From: Sphingomonadaceae bacterium
Lineage (GTDB): Bacteria; Pseudomonadota; Alphaproteobacteria; Sphingomonadales; Sphingomonadaceae
Direction: 5' to 3'
DNA length: 64,000 nt
Assembly: GCA_019239915.1 (NCBI GenBank)
Contig: JAFAZF010000051.1
Span: 124,001 to 188,000, forward strand
Position numbers and translations under genes: made by a program. Shown here in pieces: positions 17,941 to 29,879 of this stretch (position 1 is its first letter; the number at the start of each line of letters is the position of its first letter). The notes below the pieces were generated by a model, which ran no database searches, was not told the DNA's origin, and saw only the letters and a program-made list of their open reading frames with translations.

Positions 17941-18060
17941 TTGGCTCCTCGTTCATGTTGCAATGCAGCAAGGTCGTCGGCGGTGCAAGCCCGGTTGATG
18001 CGGCGGAGCGCCGATGCTAGCCGCCTTGGCTCGCCCTGAGCGCCGTTAGCCCGAGATCGC

Positions 18061-18348
18061 ATGTCCGTCGATTCCGCCACCGTCCGCCGCGTCGCCGGCC
18101 TCGCACGCATCGCCGTGAGCGACGCCGAGGCCGATGCGCTCGTTCCCGATCTCGACAAGATCCTCGGCTTCGTCGAGCAACTCGCCGAGGTCGACACCAG
18201 CGGGGTCGCGCCATTGGCCGCCGTGATCCCGATCTCGCTCCGCCTGCGCGACGACGTCGTCACCGACGGCGGCGACCGCGACGCCGTGCTCGCCAACGCG
18301 CCGCAGGCCGAGCACGGCTTCTTCGCAGTTCCGAAGGTGATCGAGTGA
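18061..18348 (+). CDS. gatC: Asp-tRNA(Asn)/Glu-tRNA(Gln) amidotransferase subunit C
   Basis: [46 protein letters not shown]. Confidence 0.95.
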   Translation: MSVDSATVRRVAGLARIAVSDAEADALVPDLDKILGFVEQLAEVDTSGVAPLAAVIPISLRLRDDVVTDGGDRDAVLANAPQAEHGFFAVPKVIE

Positions 18349-19835
18349 CGGCGCCTAATACCCTGATTGAGCTCGGCGTCACCGAATTGCGGGACGGCTT
18401 CCGTGCGGGCGACTTCACCGCACGCGAGGGGGCGGAGGCGTTCAACGCGGCCGTGGCGGGCGGCAAGGCGCTCAACGCCTTCATCGTCGAGACGCCCGAG
18501 CATGCGCTCGCCGCCGCGGACGCCGCCGATGCGGCGCGCGCAGCGGGTGACGTCAAGCCGCTGGCCGGCGTCCCGCTCGGCATCAAGGACCTGTTCTGCA
18601 CCAAGGGCGTGCAGACGACGGCGGCGAGCGGCATTCTCGGCGGCTTCGTGCCGCCCTACGAGAGCACCGTGACGGCGAAGCTGTTCGCCGCCGGCGCGGG
18701 TATGCTCGGCAAGCTCAACATGGACCAGTTCGCGATGGGCTCGTCGAACGAGACCAGCGCGTTCGGAAATGTGATCTCGCCCTGGCGGCGCAACGACGGC
18801 GGCAACGCGCCGCTCGCCCCCGGCGGCTCCTCCGGTGGCTCTTCGGCGGCGGTGGCGGCGCGGATCGTGCCGGGCGCGACCGGGACCGACACCGGCGGCT
18901 CGATCCGCCAGCCCGCCGCCTTCACCGGCATCGCCGGCATCAAGCCGACCTACGGCCGCTGCTCGCGCTGGGGCATCGTCGCCTTCGCCTCGTCGCTCGA
19001 TCAGGCCGGGCCGATGGCGCGAACGGTGAAGGACTGTGCCGCGCTGCTCGAGGTGATGAGCGGCTTCGATCCCAAAGACGCGACGTCGCTCGATCTCCCG
19101 GTGCCGAACTGGGAAAGGCTCTTGTCGAGCGATCTCAAGGGCAAGCGCATCGGTATTCCCAAGGAATATCGCGTCGACAACATGCCGGAGGAGATCGAGG
19201 CGCTGTGGCAGAAGGGGATCGCGATGGTCCGCGATGCGGGCGCCGAGATCGTCGATGTCAGCCTGCCGCATACCAGATATGCTCTGCCGACCTATTACAT
19301 CATCGCGCCGGCGGAAGCGTCGTCCAACCTCGCGCGCTATGACGGTGTCCGCTATGGCCTGCGCGACCTGCCTGACGGCGCCAACCTCCAGGAGATGTAC
19401 GCAGCGACCCGGGCGGAAGGTTTCGGCGCCGAGGTCAAGCGCCGCATCCTGATCGGCACCTACGTCCTCTCGGCGGGCTTCTACGACGCCTACTACACGC
19501 AGGCGCAGAAGGTCCGCGCGTTGATCGTGCGCGATTTCGAGCAGGCGTTCGAGACGTGCGACCTGCTGCTGACGCCGACCGCGCCGTCCGCCGCCTTCGG
19601 CCTCGGCGAGAAGAGCGACGATCCGATCGCGATGTATCTGAATGACGTCTTCACGGTGCCGGCGAGCCTTGCCGGCCTGCCGGCGATGTCGGTCCCCGCC
19701 GGGCTCGACTCGAAGGGCTTACCGCTCGGCCTTCAGATCATCGGCAAGGCGTTCGACGAGCAGGGCGTGCTCGATGCCGGCCTCGCGATCGAGGAGCGTG
19801 CCGGCTTCACCGCGCGGCCGGGGAAGTGGTGGTGA
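18345..19835 (+). CDS. gatA: Asp-tRNA(Asn)/Glu-tRNA(Gln) amidotransferase subunit A
   Basis: [59 protein letters not shown]. Confidence 0.97.
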   Translation: MTAPNTLIELGVTELRDGFRAGDFTAREGAEAFNAAVAGGKALNAFIVETPEHALAAADAADAARAAGDVKPLAGVPLGIKDLFCTKGVQTTAASGILGGFVPPYESTVTAKLFAAGAGMLGKLNMDQFAMGSSNETSAFGNVISPWRRNDGGNAPLAPGGSSGGSSAAVAARIVPGATGTDTGGSIRQPAAFTGIAGIKPTYGRCSRWGIVAFASSLDQAGPMARTVKDCAALLEVMSGFDPKDATSLDLPVPNWERLLSSDLKGKRIGIPKEYRVDNMPEEIEALWQKGIAMVRDAGAEIVDVSLPHTRYALPTYYIIAPAEASSNLARYDGVRYGLRDLPDGANLQEMYAATRAEGFGAEVKRRILIGTYVLSAGFYDAYYTQAQKVRALIVRDFEQAFETCDLLLTPTAPSAAFGLGEKSDDPIAMYLNDVFTVPASLAGLPAMSVPAGLDSKGLPLGLQIIGKAFDEQGVLDAGLAIEERAGFTARPGKWW

Positions 19836-19855
19836 GCGCTTCTGGACTTATATCT

Positions 19856-19938
19856 CCGTTCGTCCTGAGCGAAGTCGAAGGACGTGCGGCGAGCGCCGTG
19901 CCGCCGGCACGCACTTCGACTTCGCTCAGTGCGAACGG
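19856..19938. repeat. REP-like palindrome between gatA and gatB
   Basis: CCGTTCGTCCTGAGCGAAGTCGAAGGACGTGC..GCACGCACTTCGACTTCGCTCAGTGCGAACGG. Confidence 0.85.
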
Positions 19939-19959
19939 TTTTCTTTTTGGAATTGGCAG

Positions 19960-21444
19960 ATGAGCTACCGCATCCAGGGCGCCACCGGCGAGTGGGAGGT
20001 CGTGATCGGGCTTGAAGTCCATGCCCAGATCGCGACCGAGGCGAAGCTGTTCTCGGGCGCGGCGACCGCGTTCGGGGCGGAGCCGAACAGCCAGGTCAGC
20101 CTCGTCGATGCGGCGATGCCGGGCATGCTGCCGGTGCCGAACCGCGAGTGCATCCGCCAGGCGGTGCGCACCGGCATGGCGATCGAGGCGCCGATCAACG
20201 CCTGGTCGCGCTTCGATCGCAAGAATTATTTCTACGCCGATTTGCCGCAGGGCTATCAGATTTCGCAGCTCTATCATCCGCTTGTCGGCGAAGGCTCGAT
20301 CCACATTGAAGCCGGCGAGGGCGCCGAGAAGCGGATCGGCATCGAGCGCATCCATGTCGAGCAGGATGCCGGCAAGCTGATGCACGACCAGCATCCGACG
20401 CGCTCCTATGTCGATCTCAACCGCTCGGGGGTCGCGCTGATGGAGATCGTGTCGCGGCCGGACATGCGTTCGCCGGCGGAGGCGGGCGCCTATCTGCGCA
20501 AGCTCCGCGCGATCCTGCGCTATGTCGGCTCGTGCGACGGCAATATGGAAGAAGGCTCGATGCGCGCCGACGTCAACGTCAGCGTGCGCAAGCCCGGCGA
20601 AGGCTTCGGCACACGCACGGAGACCAAGAACGTCAACTCGGTCCGCTTCGTCATGGCGGCGATCGAGCATGAGGCGCAGCGCCAGGTCGACGTCATCGAA
20701 GGCGGCGGCCGCATCGTCCAGGAGACGCGGCTGTTCGATCCCGATAGCGGCAGCACGCGATCGATGCGCTCCAAGGAGGATGCGCACGACTATCGCTATT
20801 TCCCTGATCCGGACCTGCCACCGCTGGTGCTCGACGACGCCTTCCTCGCCGAATGCCGGGAGAGCCTGCCCGAGCTGCCGGACGCCAAGCGCGAGCGCTA
20901 TATCAGCGGCTTGGGCGTCACCGCTGCCAATGCGGATGTGCTGATCGCCGAGGTCAGCAACACGCGCTTCTTCGAGCCGCTGGTGGCCGAGCTCGCGCGG
21001 CGCACCGGCAAGGCCGAGGCCGATGTCGCGCGCGCCGCCTCGAACTGGCTGGCCTCCGACCTGTTCGGCGCGCTCAACCGTCTTGGCAAGGAAATCGACG
21101 CGAGCCCGGTCAGCCCTGCGCAGGGCGCCGAGCTGCTCGCGCTCGTCGCCGACGGTACGCTTTCGGGCACGCTCGCCAAGCAGGTGTTCGAGATCATGCT
21201 CGAGAGCGGCGAGGATCCGGGTGCGATCGTCGATGCGCGGGGCCTCAAGCAGACCAGCGACACCGGCGCGATCGAGGCCGAGATCGCCAAGGTGCTCGCC
21301 GCCAACGCCGACAAGGTCGCCGACTATCGCGGCGGCAAGGACAAGCTGTTCGGCTTCTTCGTCGGCCAGACGATGAAGGCGATGGCCGGCAAGGCCAATC
21401 CCGCCGTGGTCAACGAACTGCTCAAGAAGGCGCTCGACGGCTAG
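19960..21444 (+). CDS. gatB: Asp-tRNA(Asn)/Glu-tRNA(Gln) amidotransferase subunit B
   Basis: Start [24 protein letters not shown]. Full-length GatB-like to [15 protein letters not shown]. Confidence 0.97.
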   Translation: MSYRIQGATGEWEVVIGLEVHAQIATEAKLFSGAATAFGAEPNSQVSLVDAAMPGMLPVPNRECIRQAVRTGMAIEAPINAWSRFDRKNYFYADLPQGYQISQLYHPLVGEGSIHIEAGEGAEKRIGIERIHVEQDAGKLMHDQHPTRSYVDLNRSGVALMEIVSRPDMRSPAEAGAYLRKLRAILRYVGSCDGNMEEGSMRADVNVSVRKPGEGFGTRTETKNVNSVRFVMAAIEHEAQRQVDVIEGGGRIVQETRLFDPDSGSTRSMRSKEDAHDYRYFPDPDLPPLVLDDAFLAECRESLPELPDAKRERYISGLGVTAANADVLIAEVSNTRFFEPLVAELARRTGKAEADVARAASNWLASDLFGALNRLGKEIDASPVSPAQGAELLALVADGTLSGTLAKQVFEIMLESGEDPGAIVDARGLKQTSDTGAIEAEIAKVLAANADKVADYRGGKDKLFGFFVGQTMKAMAGKANPAVVNELLKKALDG

Positions 21445-21513
21445 CGGCACTTGGACGCACCGTCCTCCTCCGGGGAAGTCCTGAGCCCAGTTGGTGAACC
21501 GCAGCGCCGGCCG

Positions 21514-21653
21514 CTAGAGCGCTATTCGATCAGCCTGAATCGCCTCAGCCGTTCGGGCTGAGCGCAGTCGAAGTCCATGCGCTGTGGCTGCCCTTCGACT
21601 TCGCTCAGGGCGAACGGGAAATGGTGGATCAGTTAGGTCGAAAATGGCTCTAG
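21514..21653. repeat. MITE-like element copy 1 with internal REP palindrome
   Basis: Imperfect terminal inverted repeats CTAGAGCGCTATTCGATC / GGTCGAAAATGGCTCTAG. Interior shared with 31803-31932. Confidence 0.75.
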
Positions 21654-21696
21654 TGCTCCGGCCTGCGCCGGAGCACCGGTGCGCACTCGCGTGCGC

Positions 21697-22455
21697 TCAA
21701 ATCCGGCACTGCTTCTTGCGGAAGATCACGTCGCCGTTCTTGTCGAAGCAGTTGTCGGGCAGCGAGCGCAGCGCCGGGATCTCGACATATTCGAGCTTCA
21801 GCGGCAGGAAATTGTCGCCCGCCGGGATCAGGCTGTTGCGGAACTCGCGCAGATATTGCGTCGCCACGGTGTGGAGCTCGCCCTTGGGCATGCCGAGCGC
21901 GATGCGGCCGAGCTTGGCCGCCGTCTGGCAGAAGCCGTACTGGGCATGGAGCGTCGAGAAGCTGTTGTAGGTGCGCGTCGAGTATTGATCGAAGGCGTTG
22001 TTGCCGGCCTTCGTGCCGCCGACGCCGGGCGATTTCGCAGCCTTGCCCTTGCCCTTCGGCGCCGCCGCCTTCGCGGGCTTGGCCGCCGGCGCGGACGCGC
22101 CGCCGCCGGTCTGGCGCGAGAAATAGCCGACGAGCGCCGCCTGCGCCTGATCGAACTCGTGATCATGATGCGCGATGATGTCGTTGTAGAGCTTCACCGA
22201 GCGCAACGCCGGCTCGAACTGGCATTGCAGCGCGGCGACGTTGAGGCCGGCGCGCAGCGTCCAGACGAGGTTGGCCTGCAGCTCCTCGGGGGTCGCGCCG
22301 GGCATCGGCTGCGCGATGCCGGGTTCGTCGCCATTGACCGGCTGGCCGGAAAAATCCGGTGGATTCCAAAAGAGTTGCGCGTCTGCCCCGGTGGTCGCGA
22401 CAAGAATCGAGAGGAGCGCCGCGGCCGCGGCGCCGAGGCGCGATCGATACGCCAT
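21697..22455 (-). CDS. exported hypothetical protein
   Basis: Signal-like N-terminus LGAAAAALLSILVATTGADAQ; Ala/Lys-rich linker. Confidence 0.7.
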   Translation of the reverse strand: MAYRSRLGAAAAALLSILVATTGADAQLFWNPPDFSGQPVNGDEPGIAQPMPGATPEELQANLVWTLRAGLNVAALQCQFEPALRSVKLYNDIIAHHDHEFDQAQAALVGYFSRQTGGGASAPAAKPAKAAAPKGKGKAAKSPGVGGTKAGNNAFDQYSTRTYNSFSTLHAQYGFCQTAAKLGRIALGMPKGELHTVATQYLREFRNSLIPAGDNFLPLKLEYVEIPALRSLPDNCFDKNGDVIFRKKQCRI

Positions 22456-22615
22456 GATCGTCCTTCCAGTTTACAGCTGGCCTGATGTACCCGCCCAGAC
22501 CCGCCGCCATATCGCTACGCGGCGCCGTTGCCAGTGGTCCGCACGCATCCGGGCGCGGCGCATGCACGGCTGGTCGGGAGAATACCGGAATGGCGGACTC
22601 AGGAATTTGTCGGCC

Positions 22616-22648
22616 AAGAAAAAGGCCGCCCGGATCGCCCGGACGGCC
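22616..22648 (-). terminator. rho-independent terminator
   Basis: On the minus strand GGCCGTCCGGGCGATCCGGGCGGCC followed by TTTTTCTT, just downstream of the 22673..22927 gene. Confidence 0.8.
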
Positions 22649-22672
22649 TCCATCCAGCGCAAGCCTGCCGAA

Positions 22673-22927
22673 TTACATCGCGTTGTTGGATGTCATCGCG
22701 CCCGTCGCGTTGGCGTCCATCATCGCGCTGTTGTCGGCGGCGTTGCCGCCGGCGGCGTCGACTGCGGTCATGTCGTTTGTGGTGCCTTCCGGCGCCATCG
22801 TGTTGAGATCCGTCATCGTGGTGTTTTCGGTGACGTTGGTGGACTCGCTGTGGCCGCAGGCCGCGACGAGCAGGGCACCGCCGGCCACCAGCGAACCGGT
22901 CATCAGCTTCGAGATCAGGTGACGCAT
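22673..22927 (-). CDS. small lipoprotein-like protein
   Basis: MRHLISKLMTGSLVAGGALLVAACGHSES: lipobox-like VAAC then Asn/Thr/Met-rich tail. Confidence 0.65.
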   Translation of the reverse strand: MRHLISKLMTGSLVAGGALLVAACGHSESTNVTENTTMTDLNTMAPEGTTNDMTAVDAAGGNAADNSAMMDANATGAMTSNNAM

Positions 22928-22992
22928 CTTTGACTCCCTAGTGTCCGATTTGGCCCGGCTTGCCTGCCCTAATCTCCAAATCGTCACGAAGC

Positions 22993-23667
22993 TTAACTGG
23001 AAAGGGAGTCGGCCTCAAGCGAAACGCTGCAGCGCGACAGAAGCGCGTCGCGCGTCGCCCAGAGCGCGGCGTCGAGCGGCGCCATGTCCGCCGCCAGGCC
23101 CAGCGCGGCGAGGCTGGTGACGGGATAGTCCGCAAGGCCGCACGGTACGATGCCGCTGAAATGCTCGAGATCGGGCGCGACGTTCAACGAGAAGCCATGG
23201 AGCGTCACCCAGCGTCGCACGCGCACCCCGATCGCCCCGATCTTGGCTTCGCCCGCCGGCGTGTCGACCCAGATGCCGACGCGGCCGTCGACGGCGTGGG
23301 CGGCGAGCCCGAGCCGCGCCAGCGCCGCGATCACCCATTGCTCGAGCGCGTGGACGTAGCAGCGGACATCGTGCCCCCGCGCGGCGAGGTTGAGCATGAC
23401 ATAGCCGATGCGCTGGCCGGGACCATGATAGGTGAAGCGGCCGCCGCGGCCGCTGCGGTGGACCGGGAAGCGGCCGGGCGCGAGCAGCTCGTCGTCGGCG
23501 GCGCTGGTGCCGGCGGTGTAGAGCGGGGGATGCTCGAGCAGCCAGACCAGCTCGCGCGCATCGCCGTCGCGGATCGCGGCAGCCCGCGCTTCCATCGCCG
23601 CGACCGCGTCGCGATAGTCCACCGGCGCCTGCGCGACATGCCACTCGATCGGATCGTCCAAGGTCAT
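22993..23667 (-). CDS. lipB: lipoyl(octanoyl) transferase
   Basis: [60 protein letters not shown]. Confidence 0.95.
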   Translation of the reverse strand: MTLDDPIEWHVAQAPVDYRDAVAAMEARAAAIRDGDARELVWLLEHPPLYTAGTSAADDELLAPGRFPVHRSGRGGRFTYHGPGQRIGYVMLNLAARGHDVRCYVHALEQWVIAALARLGLAAHAVDGRVGIWVDTPAGEAKIGAIGVRVRRWVTLHGFSLNVAPDLEHFSGIVPCGLADYPVTSLAALGLAADMAPLDAALWATRDALLSRCSVSLEADSLSS

Positions 23668-23735
23668 CGCCGGCCAGTTGGGCGCGCGCGGGGCGGCTTG
23701 CAAGCTTCGCCGCGCCAAGCGATAGGCTGGCGCCG

Positions 23736-24524
23736 GTGACCGCCCCCCGGCTCTCGATCAGCGACGCGACCGCTTGGACGCAGGCCTTCCTCGAACGCGA
23801 ATGGCGGCTCACGCTGCCGGTTGCCTTCGCGCTGATGGGGCTGCCGGCGATCATCGTCGAGCTGTTCGCTCCGGTCGCGCACGGTCCGCAGGATCTCGCG
23901 ATCCCGCTGTTGAGCGGGATGCTGGCGGCGATCGCCACGATCGCGGGCGCGCTCGCCGTGTCGGCGCTGGCGCTGCGGCCGGCGATCAGCGTCGCCGAGG
24001 CGCTCGCGCTCGCGTTCCGCCGCCTGCTCGTGATGATCGGCGCGACCCTGATCGCCGGCGTCGGCGGCGGCATCGTGCTCGCGCTCCTGGCCGTGATCGT
24101 CACGCTCGCGAGCGGCGCCGAACAGGCGATGCAGCCCGGCCACGCCGGTCTCCTGGTCTCGGTGATGATGCTGCTCATGGTCGCGATCGCGGCGCGGCTC
24201 TGCATGATCACGCCGATCGTGGTCGTCGAGCCGATCGGCCCAATGCGTGCGCTGGTGCGCAGCTGGATGCTGTCACGCGGTCATTTCTGGCGGTTGTTCG
24301 CGCTGCTGATGATGGTGGTGATGACCAGCCTCATCGTCTCCGTGGCGGCGCAATCGGTGACCGGCGTGATCGTCTGGCTGATCGGCCGTGCGACGGGCTT
24401 CGATACGCTGATGCGCACGATCGTCGCGGTCGTCGGCGCGCTCGTCAACGCGGTGGTCAGCATGCTGTTCGCGGTGCTGATCGCCGCGATCTATCGTCAG
24501 CTCGCCGCCAGCAGAGCCACCTGA
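23736..24524 (+). CDS. integral membrane protein
   Basis: Multiple hydrophobic segments; GTG start. Confidence 0.65.
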   Translation: MTAPRLSISDATAWTQAFLEREWRLTLPVAFALMGLPAIIVELFAPVAHGPQDLAIPLLSGMLAAIATIAGALAVSALALRPAISVAEALALAFRRLLVMIGATLIAGVGGGIVLALLAVIVTLASGAEQAMQPGHAGLLVSVMMLLMVAIAARLCMITPIVVVEPIGPMRALVRSWMLSRGHFWRLFALLMMVVMTSLIVSVAAQSVTGVIVWLIGRATGFDTLMRTIVAVVGALVNAVVSMLFAVLIAAIYRQLAASRAT

Positions 24525-25087
24525 GGCGCGGCTTCGCGCGCGATGATCCCGGCGACGCGCGGATCGGCGAAGGTCTCGATCGCGCGGGAGTAGGGCACGA
24601 ACCCGGCCTTACGATAGGCGGGCAGCGCCGCCGGATGATCGAGCGTGCAGGTGTGGACCCAGACGCGCTCGACGCCCGGCCGCCAGGCTAGACCGAGGGC
24701 GCTCGCGAGCAGCCATGGCCCGTGCCCCTTGCCGGCGAGCTCCGGGATAAGGCCCAGGAACGCGAGCTCGCACGTGCGGGGTTCGCGGCAATCGAGCTCG
24801 AGCATACCGATCTCGAGCCCGCGCCGATCGGCGACCGCGAATATCTCGACCGCTGGATCGTGGACGATCGCGGCGAGGTCCGCGTCGCTCATCACCAGCC
24901 GCGAGAACCATAGCCATGGTTCGCCGACGCGGCGGAACAGCGCGCGGTAGGTGGGGAGCGCGGGTGCATGCCAGCGAACGAGGCGGAACGGCGACGGCGG
25001 GAGCGGCCGCGGCGCGGGCCGCGCGGTCATCTCCAGCGACGTGACGACGGCGGCAAGCATGTGCGGTTCGAGCGGAACGAGGCTCAT
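24497..25087 (-). CDS. GNAT family N-acetyltransferase
   Basis: EIGMLELDCREPRTCELAFLGLIPELAGKGHGPWLLASALGLAW and VHTCTLDHPAALPAYRKAGF. Confidence 0.85.
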   Translation of the reverse strand: MSLVPLEPHMLAAVVTSLEMTARPAPRPLPPSPFRLVRWHAPALPTYRALFRRVGEPWLWFSRLVMSDADLAAIVHDPAVEIFAVADRRGLEIGMLELDCREPRTCELAFLGLIPELAGKGHGPWLLASALGLAWRPGVERVWVHTCTLDHPAALPAYRKAGFVPYSRAIETFADPRVAGIIAREAAPQVALLAAS

Positions 25088-25110
25088 GCCACGAACCCCC
25101 GCTCCGCAAC

Positions 25111-25195
25111 CTGTTCGTGCCGAGCGAAGTCGAAGCATGTGCCAAGAGCGATGCGCCCGGCTTCACGTCCTTCGACTTCGCTCAGGGCGAACGGC
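25111..25195. repeat. REP-like palindrome
   Basis: CTGTTCGTGCCGAGCGAAGTCGAAGCATG..CCTTCGACTTCGCTCAGGGCGAACGG. Confidence 0.8.
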
Positions 25196-25211
25196 CTGCT
25201 GTGTGGCCGGG

Positions 25212-26096
25212 CTACTCCCACGTCGCCTCGGGGGGTAGGCTCATCAGGATCGCGTCGATGTTGCCGCCGGTCTTGAGGCCGAACAGCGTGCCGCGATCGT
25301 AGACCAGGTTGAATTCGGCGTAGCGGCCGCGCCAGGCGAGCTGGCGCGCCCTGTCGGCGGCGGTGAAGGGCGTGTCCCTCCGGCGCCGTACGATGCGCGG
25401 AAACACGTCGAGGAAGGCGCGGCCGACTGCCTGGGTGAAGGCGAACAGCGGCTCGAACCTGGCTTCGGACCCGCATTCGAGATGATCGTAGAAGATGCCG
25501 CCGACGCCGCGATGCGCCTTCCGGTGTGGAATGTAGAAGTAATCGTCGGCCCAGGCCTTGAAGCGCGGATGATCGGCGACGCCGGCATTGTCCTCGCAGG
25601 CACGCCGAAGCGCCGCGTGGAAATCGGCGGTGTCCTCCTCATAGGGGATCGGCGGATTGAGGTCGGCGCCGCCGCCGAACCAGCGCTTGGTCGTTGCGAG
25701 AAAGCGAGTGTTCATGTGGACCGCCGGCACGTGCGGGTTCGCCATGTGCGCGACGAGGCTGATGCCGGTGGCGAAGAAGCGCGGATCTTCGCCGGCGCCA
25801 TGGATCGTCCTGGCGAACTCGCCCTCGAACGCTCCGCCGACGGTGGAGACGTTGACGCCGACCTTCTCGAACACCTTGCCCTTCATCACCGCGCGCACGC
25901 CGCCGCCACCGTTGGGTCGACCCTCGGCATCGGTGCGATCCCATGGCGTGCGCTCGAACACCGCATCGCTGCCCGCTTCGCGCTCGATCGTCACGAAGGC
26001 GTCGCAGATTTCTGTCCTCAGCGATTCGAACCAGTCGCGCGCGCGCTGCTGCTCTCCATCCAGGGTGAGCGGGGCAGGGGAAAGCAGCGTCGCCAT
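25212..26096 (-). CDS. hemF: oxygen-dependent coproporphyrinogen III oxidase
   Basis: GGGADLNPPIPYEEDTADFH, YFYIPHRKAHRGVGGIFYDHL, YAEFNLVYDRGTLFGLKTGGNIDAILMSLPPEATW. Confidence 0.97.
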   Translation of the reverse strand: MATLLSPAPLTLDGEQQRARDWFESLRTEICDAFVTIEREAGSDAVFERTPWDRTDAEGRPNGGGGVRAVMKGKVFEKVGVNVSTVGGAFEGEFARTIHGAGEDPRFFATGISLVAHMANPHVPAVHMNTRFLATTKRWFGGGADLNPPIPYEEDTADFHAALRRACEDNAGVADHPRFKAWADDYFYIPHRKAHRGVGGIFYDHLECGSEARFEPLFAFTQAVGRAFLDVFPRIVRRRRDTPFTAADRARQLAWRGRYAEFNLVYDRGTLFGLKTGGNIDAILMSLPPEATWE

Positions 26097-26304
26097 GGCC
26101 GCTCGCTAGCCGTGCGCGCCGCCGTTGCGCAAGCGCCGCAAATTGTCAGTTGGCAAAGCGCTCCGGCCAAGGCTATCAGGCCGGCCAGCCGCCGGGGGAG
26201 CAAGGCGGTCGCGTGGGCTCAGGGGGTCATTGCCAGCATCGCCGATTTCCGGCGGCACGGCCCTCAGGCGCACGCTCCCGACCGAAGTGCCGAGGTTATT
26301 GCCG

Positions 26305-26901
26305 ATGTCGACGATCACGAACGCCGAGGATCCCAACCAGCGCCCGGCGGTGATCGGCGAAGAGACCGACCCGCATGGCGAGGGCGTGCGTCGCCGCGAC
26401 TTCATCAACATCGCCGCGGTGAGCTTCGCCGGTGTCGGCGCCGTCGCGACCGTCATCCCGCTGATCAATCAGATGAATCCGTCAGCGGACGTGCTCGCGC
26501 TCGCGCAGATCGAGGTCGATATCTCGAAGATCGCGACCGGTTCGGCGATCAAGACCGTGTGGCGCAAGCAGCCGGTCTTCATCCGCAACCTGACGGCGAA
26601 GGAGATCGCCGAGGCCGATGCCGTGCCGCTCTCCGCGCTGCGCGATCCGCAGACGCTCGAGGAACGCACCAAGCCCGGCAAGAAGAACTGGCTGATCACG
26701 CTCGGTGTCTGCACCCATCTCGGCTGCGTGCCGCTGGGCGCCGGCGCGGGCGAGAACAAGGGCCCCTATGGCGGCTATTTCTGCCCGTGCCACGGCTCGC
26801 AATACGATACCGCGGCGCGCATCCGCGGCGGGCCGGCGCCGAAGAACCTCGTCGTCCCCGAATATGCGTTCAAGTCCGACACCACCGTCCAGATCGGCTG
26901 A
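26305..26901 (+). CDS. petA: ubiquinol-cytochrome c reductase iron-sulfur subunit
   Basis: Rieske motifs CTHLGCVPLG and CPCHGSQYD. Confidence 0.97.
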   Translation: MSTITNAEDPNQRPAVIGEETDPHGEGVRRRDFINIAAVSFAGVGAVATVIPLINQMNPSADVLALAQIEVDISKIATGSAIKTVWRKQPVFIRNLTAKEIAEADAVPLSALRDPQTLEERTKPGKKNWLITLGVCTHLGCVPLGAGAGENKGPYGGYFCPCHGSQYDTAARIRGGPAPKNLVVPEYAFKSDTTVQIG

Positions 26902-26912
26902 GGTAGAGAAGA

Positions 26913-28208
26913 ATGAGCTTTCCCTGGGCTGAGCATTACGCACCCAAGCACCCGGTGATGCGGTGGCTGGACGAGAAGCTGCCGCTGCCGCGCCTGGTCT
27001 ACAGCGCGGTCGGCCCCGGCTATCCGGTGCCGCGCAACCTCAACTATTTCTGGAATTTCGGCATCCTCGCGGGCCTCGCGCTCGGCATCCAGATCGTTTC
27101 CGGCATCATCCTGGCGATGCACTATGCCGCGAACGGCACGGTGGCGTTCGACAGCGTCGAGCACATCATGCGCGACGTCAATTCGGGCTGGCTGATCCGC
27201 TACGCGCACATGAACGGCGCGAGCTTCTTCTTCATCGTGGTCTACATCCACATCTTCCGCGGCCTCTATTACGGTTCGTACAAGGCGCCGCGCGAGATGG
27301 TGTGGCTGCTCGGCGTCGTCATCTTCCTCTTGATGATGGCGACCGCGTTCATGGGCTACGTGCTTCCCTGGGGGCAGATGAGCTTCTGGGGCGCGCAGGT
27401 GATCACCGGCTTCTTCTCGGCCATTCCCGTGGTCGGCGAGCCGATCCGCGAATGGCTGCTCGGCGGCTTCGCGCCGGACAACGCCGCGCTCAACCGCTTC
27501 TTCTCGCTGCACTATCTGCTGCCGTTCGTGATCGCCGGCGTGATCGTGCTGCACATCTGGTCGCTGCACATCCCCGGCTCGAACAACCCGACCGGCGTCG
27601 ACGTGCAGGGCCCGCAGGATACGGTGCCGTTCCACCCCTACTATACGGCGAAGGACGGCTTCGGCGCCGGCGTTTTCCTGGTCTGCTACGCGCTGCTCAC
27701 CTTCTTCGCGCCGAACTATCTCGGCCATCCGGACAACTATATTCCGGCCAACCCGCTTTCGACGCCGGCGCACATCGTGCCCGAATGGTACTTCCTGCCC
27801 TTCTACGCGATCCTGAAGTCGTTCACCTTCAACTTCCTGTGGATCCCGGCGAAGCTGTGGGGCGTGATGGCCATGTTCGGCTCGATCCTGCTGCTGTTCT
27901 TCCTGCCCTGGATCGACGGCTCGCCGGTGCGCTCGGCCAACTACCGGCCGCTCTACCAGAAGTTCTTCTGGATCCTGCTCGTCGACGTGCTGATCCTCGG
28001 CTATCTCGGCCAGGCGGAGGTGACGCCGATGGTGGTGCTCGCCAGCCAGATCTGCGCCATCTATTACTTCTCGCATTTCCTCATCATCCTGCCGATCGTG
28101 TCGCGGATCGAGCGGCCGCTGCCGCTGCCGAATTCGATCACCGAATCCGTCCTCCACGGCGAAGCCGCGGAAGCCGCACCGATCGGCCTTGCGGCCGCGA
28201 GCCACTAG
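26913..28208 (+). CDS. petB: cytochrome b
   Basis: [48 protein letters not shown]. Confidence 0.97.
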   Translation: MSFPWAEHYAPKHPVMRWLDEKLPLPRLVYSAVGPGYPVPRNLNYFWNFGILAGLALGIQIVSGIILAMHYAANGTVAFDSVEHIMRDVNSGWLIRYAHMNGASFFFIVVYIHIFRGLYYGSYKAPREMVWLLGVVIFLLMMATAFMGYVLPWGQMSFWGAQVITGFFSAIPVVGEPIREWLLGGFAPDNAALNRFFSLHYLLPFVIAGVIVLHIWSLHIPGSNNPTGVDVQGPQDTVPFHPYYTAKDGFGAGVFLVCYALLTFFAPNYLGHPDNYIPANPLSTPAHIVPEWYFLPFYAILKSFTFNFLWIPAKLWGVMAMFGSILLLFFLPWIDGSPVRSANYRPLYQKFFWILLVDVLILGYLGQAEVTPMVVLASQICAIYYFSHFLIILPIVSRIERPLPLPNSITESVLHGEAAEAAPIGLAAASH

Positions 28209-28223
28209 GAGAGCCCGACTACC

Positions 28224-29051
28224 ATGCTCGCCCGCATCTTCGCCCCGATCGTCGTCGGCCTCGGCTTCGTCACGGCGCTTGTCTTCGCGATCCTGTTCAC
28301 GCCGCACGACGCCGCGCAGCCGAACGTCGTCGAGGAATTCCACAAGGATCCGAAGGCGATCCACTACGCCTCCGACGGTCCGCTCGGTAAGTTCGACCGC
28401 CAGCAGCTGCAGCGCGGCTTCCAGGTCTATCAGGAAGTCTGCTCGGCCTGCCACTCGATCCGGCTCGTGCACTTCCGCGATCTCGAGGAGATCGGCTTCA
28501 CGAAGCCGGAGGTGAAGGCGATCGCCAAGCAGTACAAGATCGAGCAGCCCTCGATCAATCCGGACACCGGCGAGGCGACGACGCGCAAGAACCTGCCGTC
28601 CGATCCGATCCCGTGGAACTTCGCCAACGAGATTGCCGCGCGCGCCGCGAACAACAACGCGCTGCCGCCCGATCTCTCGCTGATGGTGAAGGCTCGCGAG
28701 GGCGGGGCGCCCTACATCTATTCGCTGCTCACGGGCTTCGCTCCGGTTCCGGCGAACCTGCCCGCGTCCAACCGCCCGGCGCCGAACCTCCACTACAATC
28801 CCTATTTCGCGAACCTCAACATCGCGATGCCGCCGCCGCTCACCGCCGACGGCCAGGTGGAATATTCGGACGGCACCAAGGCGACCGTCGATCAGATGGC
28901 CCGCGACGTCTCGGCCTTCCTGATCTGGACCGCGGAGCCCAAGCTCGAGGCGCGGCACCGGGCGGGCATCGGCGTGGTGATCTTCCTGCTGATTGCGACC
29001 GTCCTCGCGTACATGTCGTACCGCAACATCTGGGCCGGCAAGAAGCATTGA
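28224..29051 (+). CDS. petC: cytochrome c1
   Basis: CSACHSIRLVHFRDL haem-binding motif; C-terminal TM; operon with petAB. Confidence 0.95.
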   Translation: MLARIFAPIVVGLGFVTALVFAILFTPHDAAQPNVVEEFHKDPKAIHYASDGPLGKFDRQQLQRGFQVYQEVCSACHSIRLVHFRDLEEIGFTKPEVKAIAKQYKIEQPSINPDTGEATTRKNLPSDPIPWNFANEIAARAANNNALPPDLSLMVKAREGGAPYIYSLLTGFAPVPANLPASNRPAPNLHYNPYFANLNIAMPPPLTADGQVEYSDGTKATVDQMARDVSAFLIWTAEPKLEARHRAGIGVVIFLLIATVLAYMSYRNIWAGKKH

Positions 29052-29090
29052 TCGGGCGGGGAGGACGGCCCTCGTCCTCCCGCCTATGTC

Positions 29091-29166
29091 GTCACCCCGG
29101 CACAGGCCGGGGTCCAGAGTCTCGGGCGATCCGCCTGCTTCTGGACCCCGGTCTGTGCCGGGGTGG
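29091..29166. repeat. intergenic palindrome ACCCCGGCACAGGCCGGGGTCCAGA..CTGGACCCCGGTCTGTGCCGGGGT
   Basis: Near-perfect inverted repeat between petC and apt. Confidence 0.85.
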
Positions 29167-29190
29167 CGTGTTTCAGGAAGGGCGAAGACT

Positions 29191-29724
<534 letters not shown>

Positions 29725-29776
29725 GCCCCATGAGGGCGTCTCAATTCCTGCGCCGCTTAACATTTAAATTCGGATG

Positions 29777-29861
29777 CCGTTCGCCCTGAGCCTGTCGAAG
29801 GGCTGTTCTTTTCCGCACGAAGCAGAAAAAGACAGTGCTTCGACGAGCTCAGCACGAACGG
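29777..29861. repeat. REP-like palindrome
   Basis: CCGTTCGCCCTGAGCCTGTCGAAGGGC..GTGCTTCGACGAGCTCAGCACGAACGG. Confidence 0.8.
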
Positions 29862-29879
29862 TTTTCCCGCGACTTCGTG

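Noticed and set aside
17157-19271. 704-aa minus-strand ORF spanning gatC/gatA
   Set aside because: Overlaps confident genes on the other strand and in another frame; artefact.
19807-21450. 547-aa minus-strand ORF opposite gatB
   Set aside because: Antisense shadow of gatB with no family resemblance.
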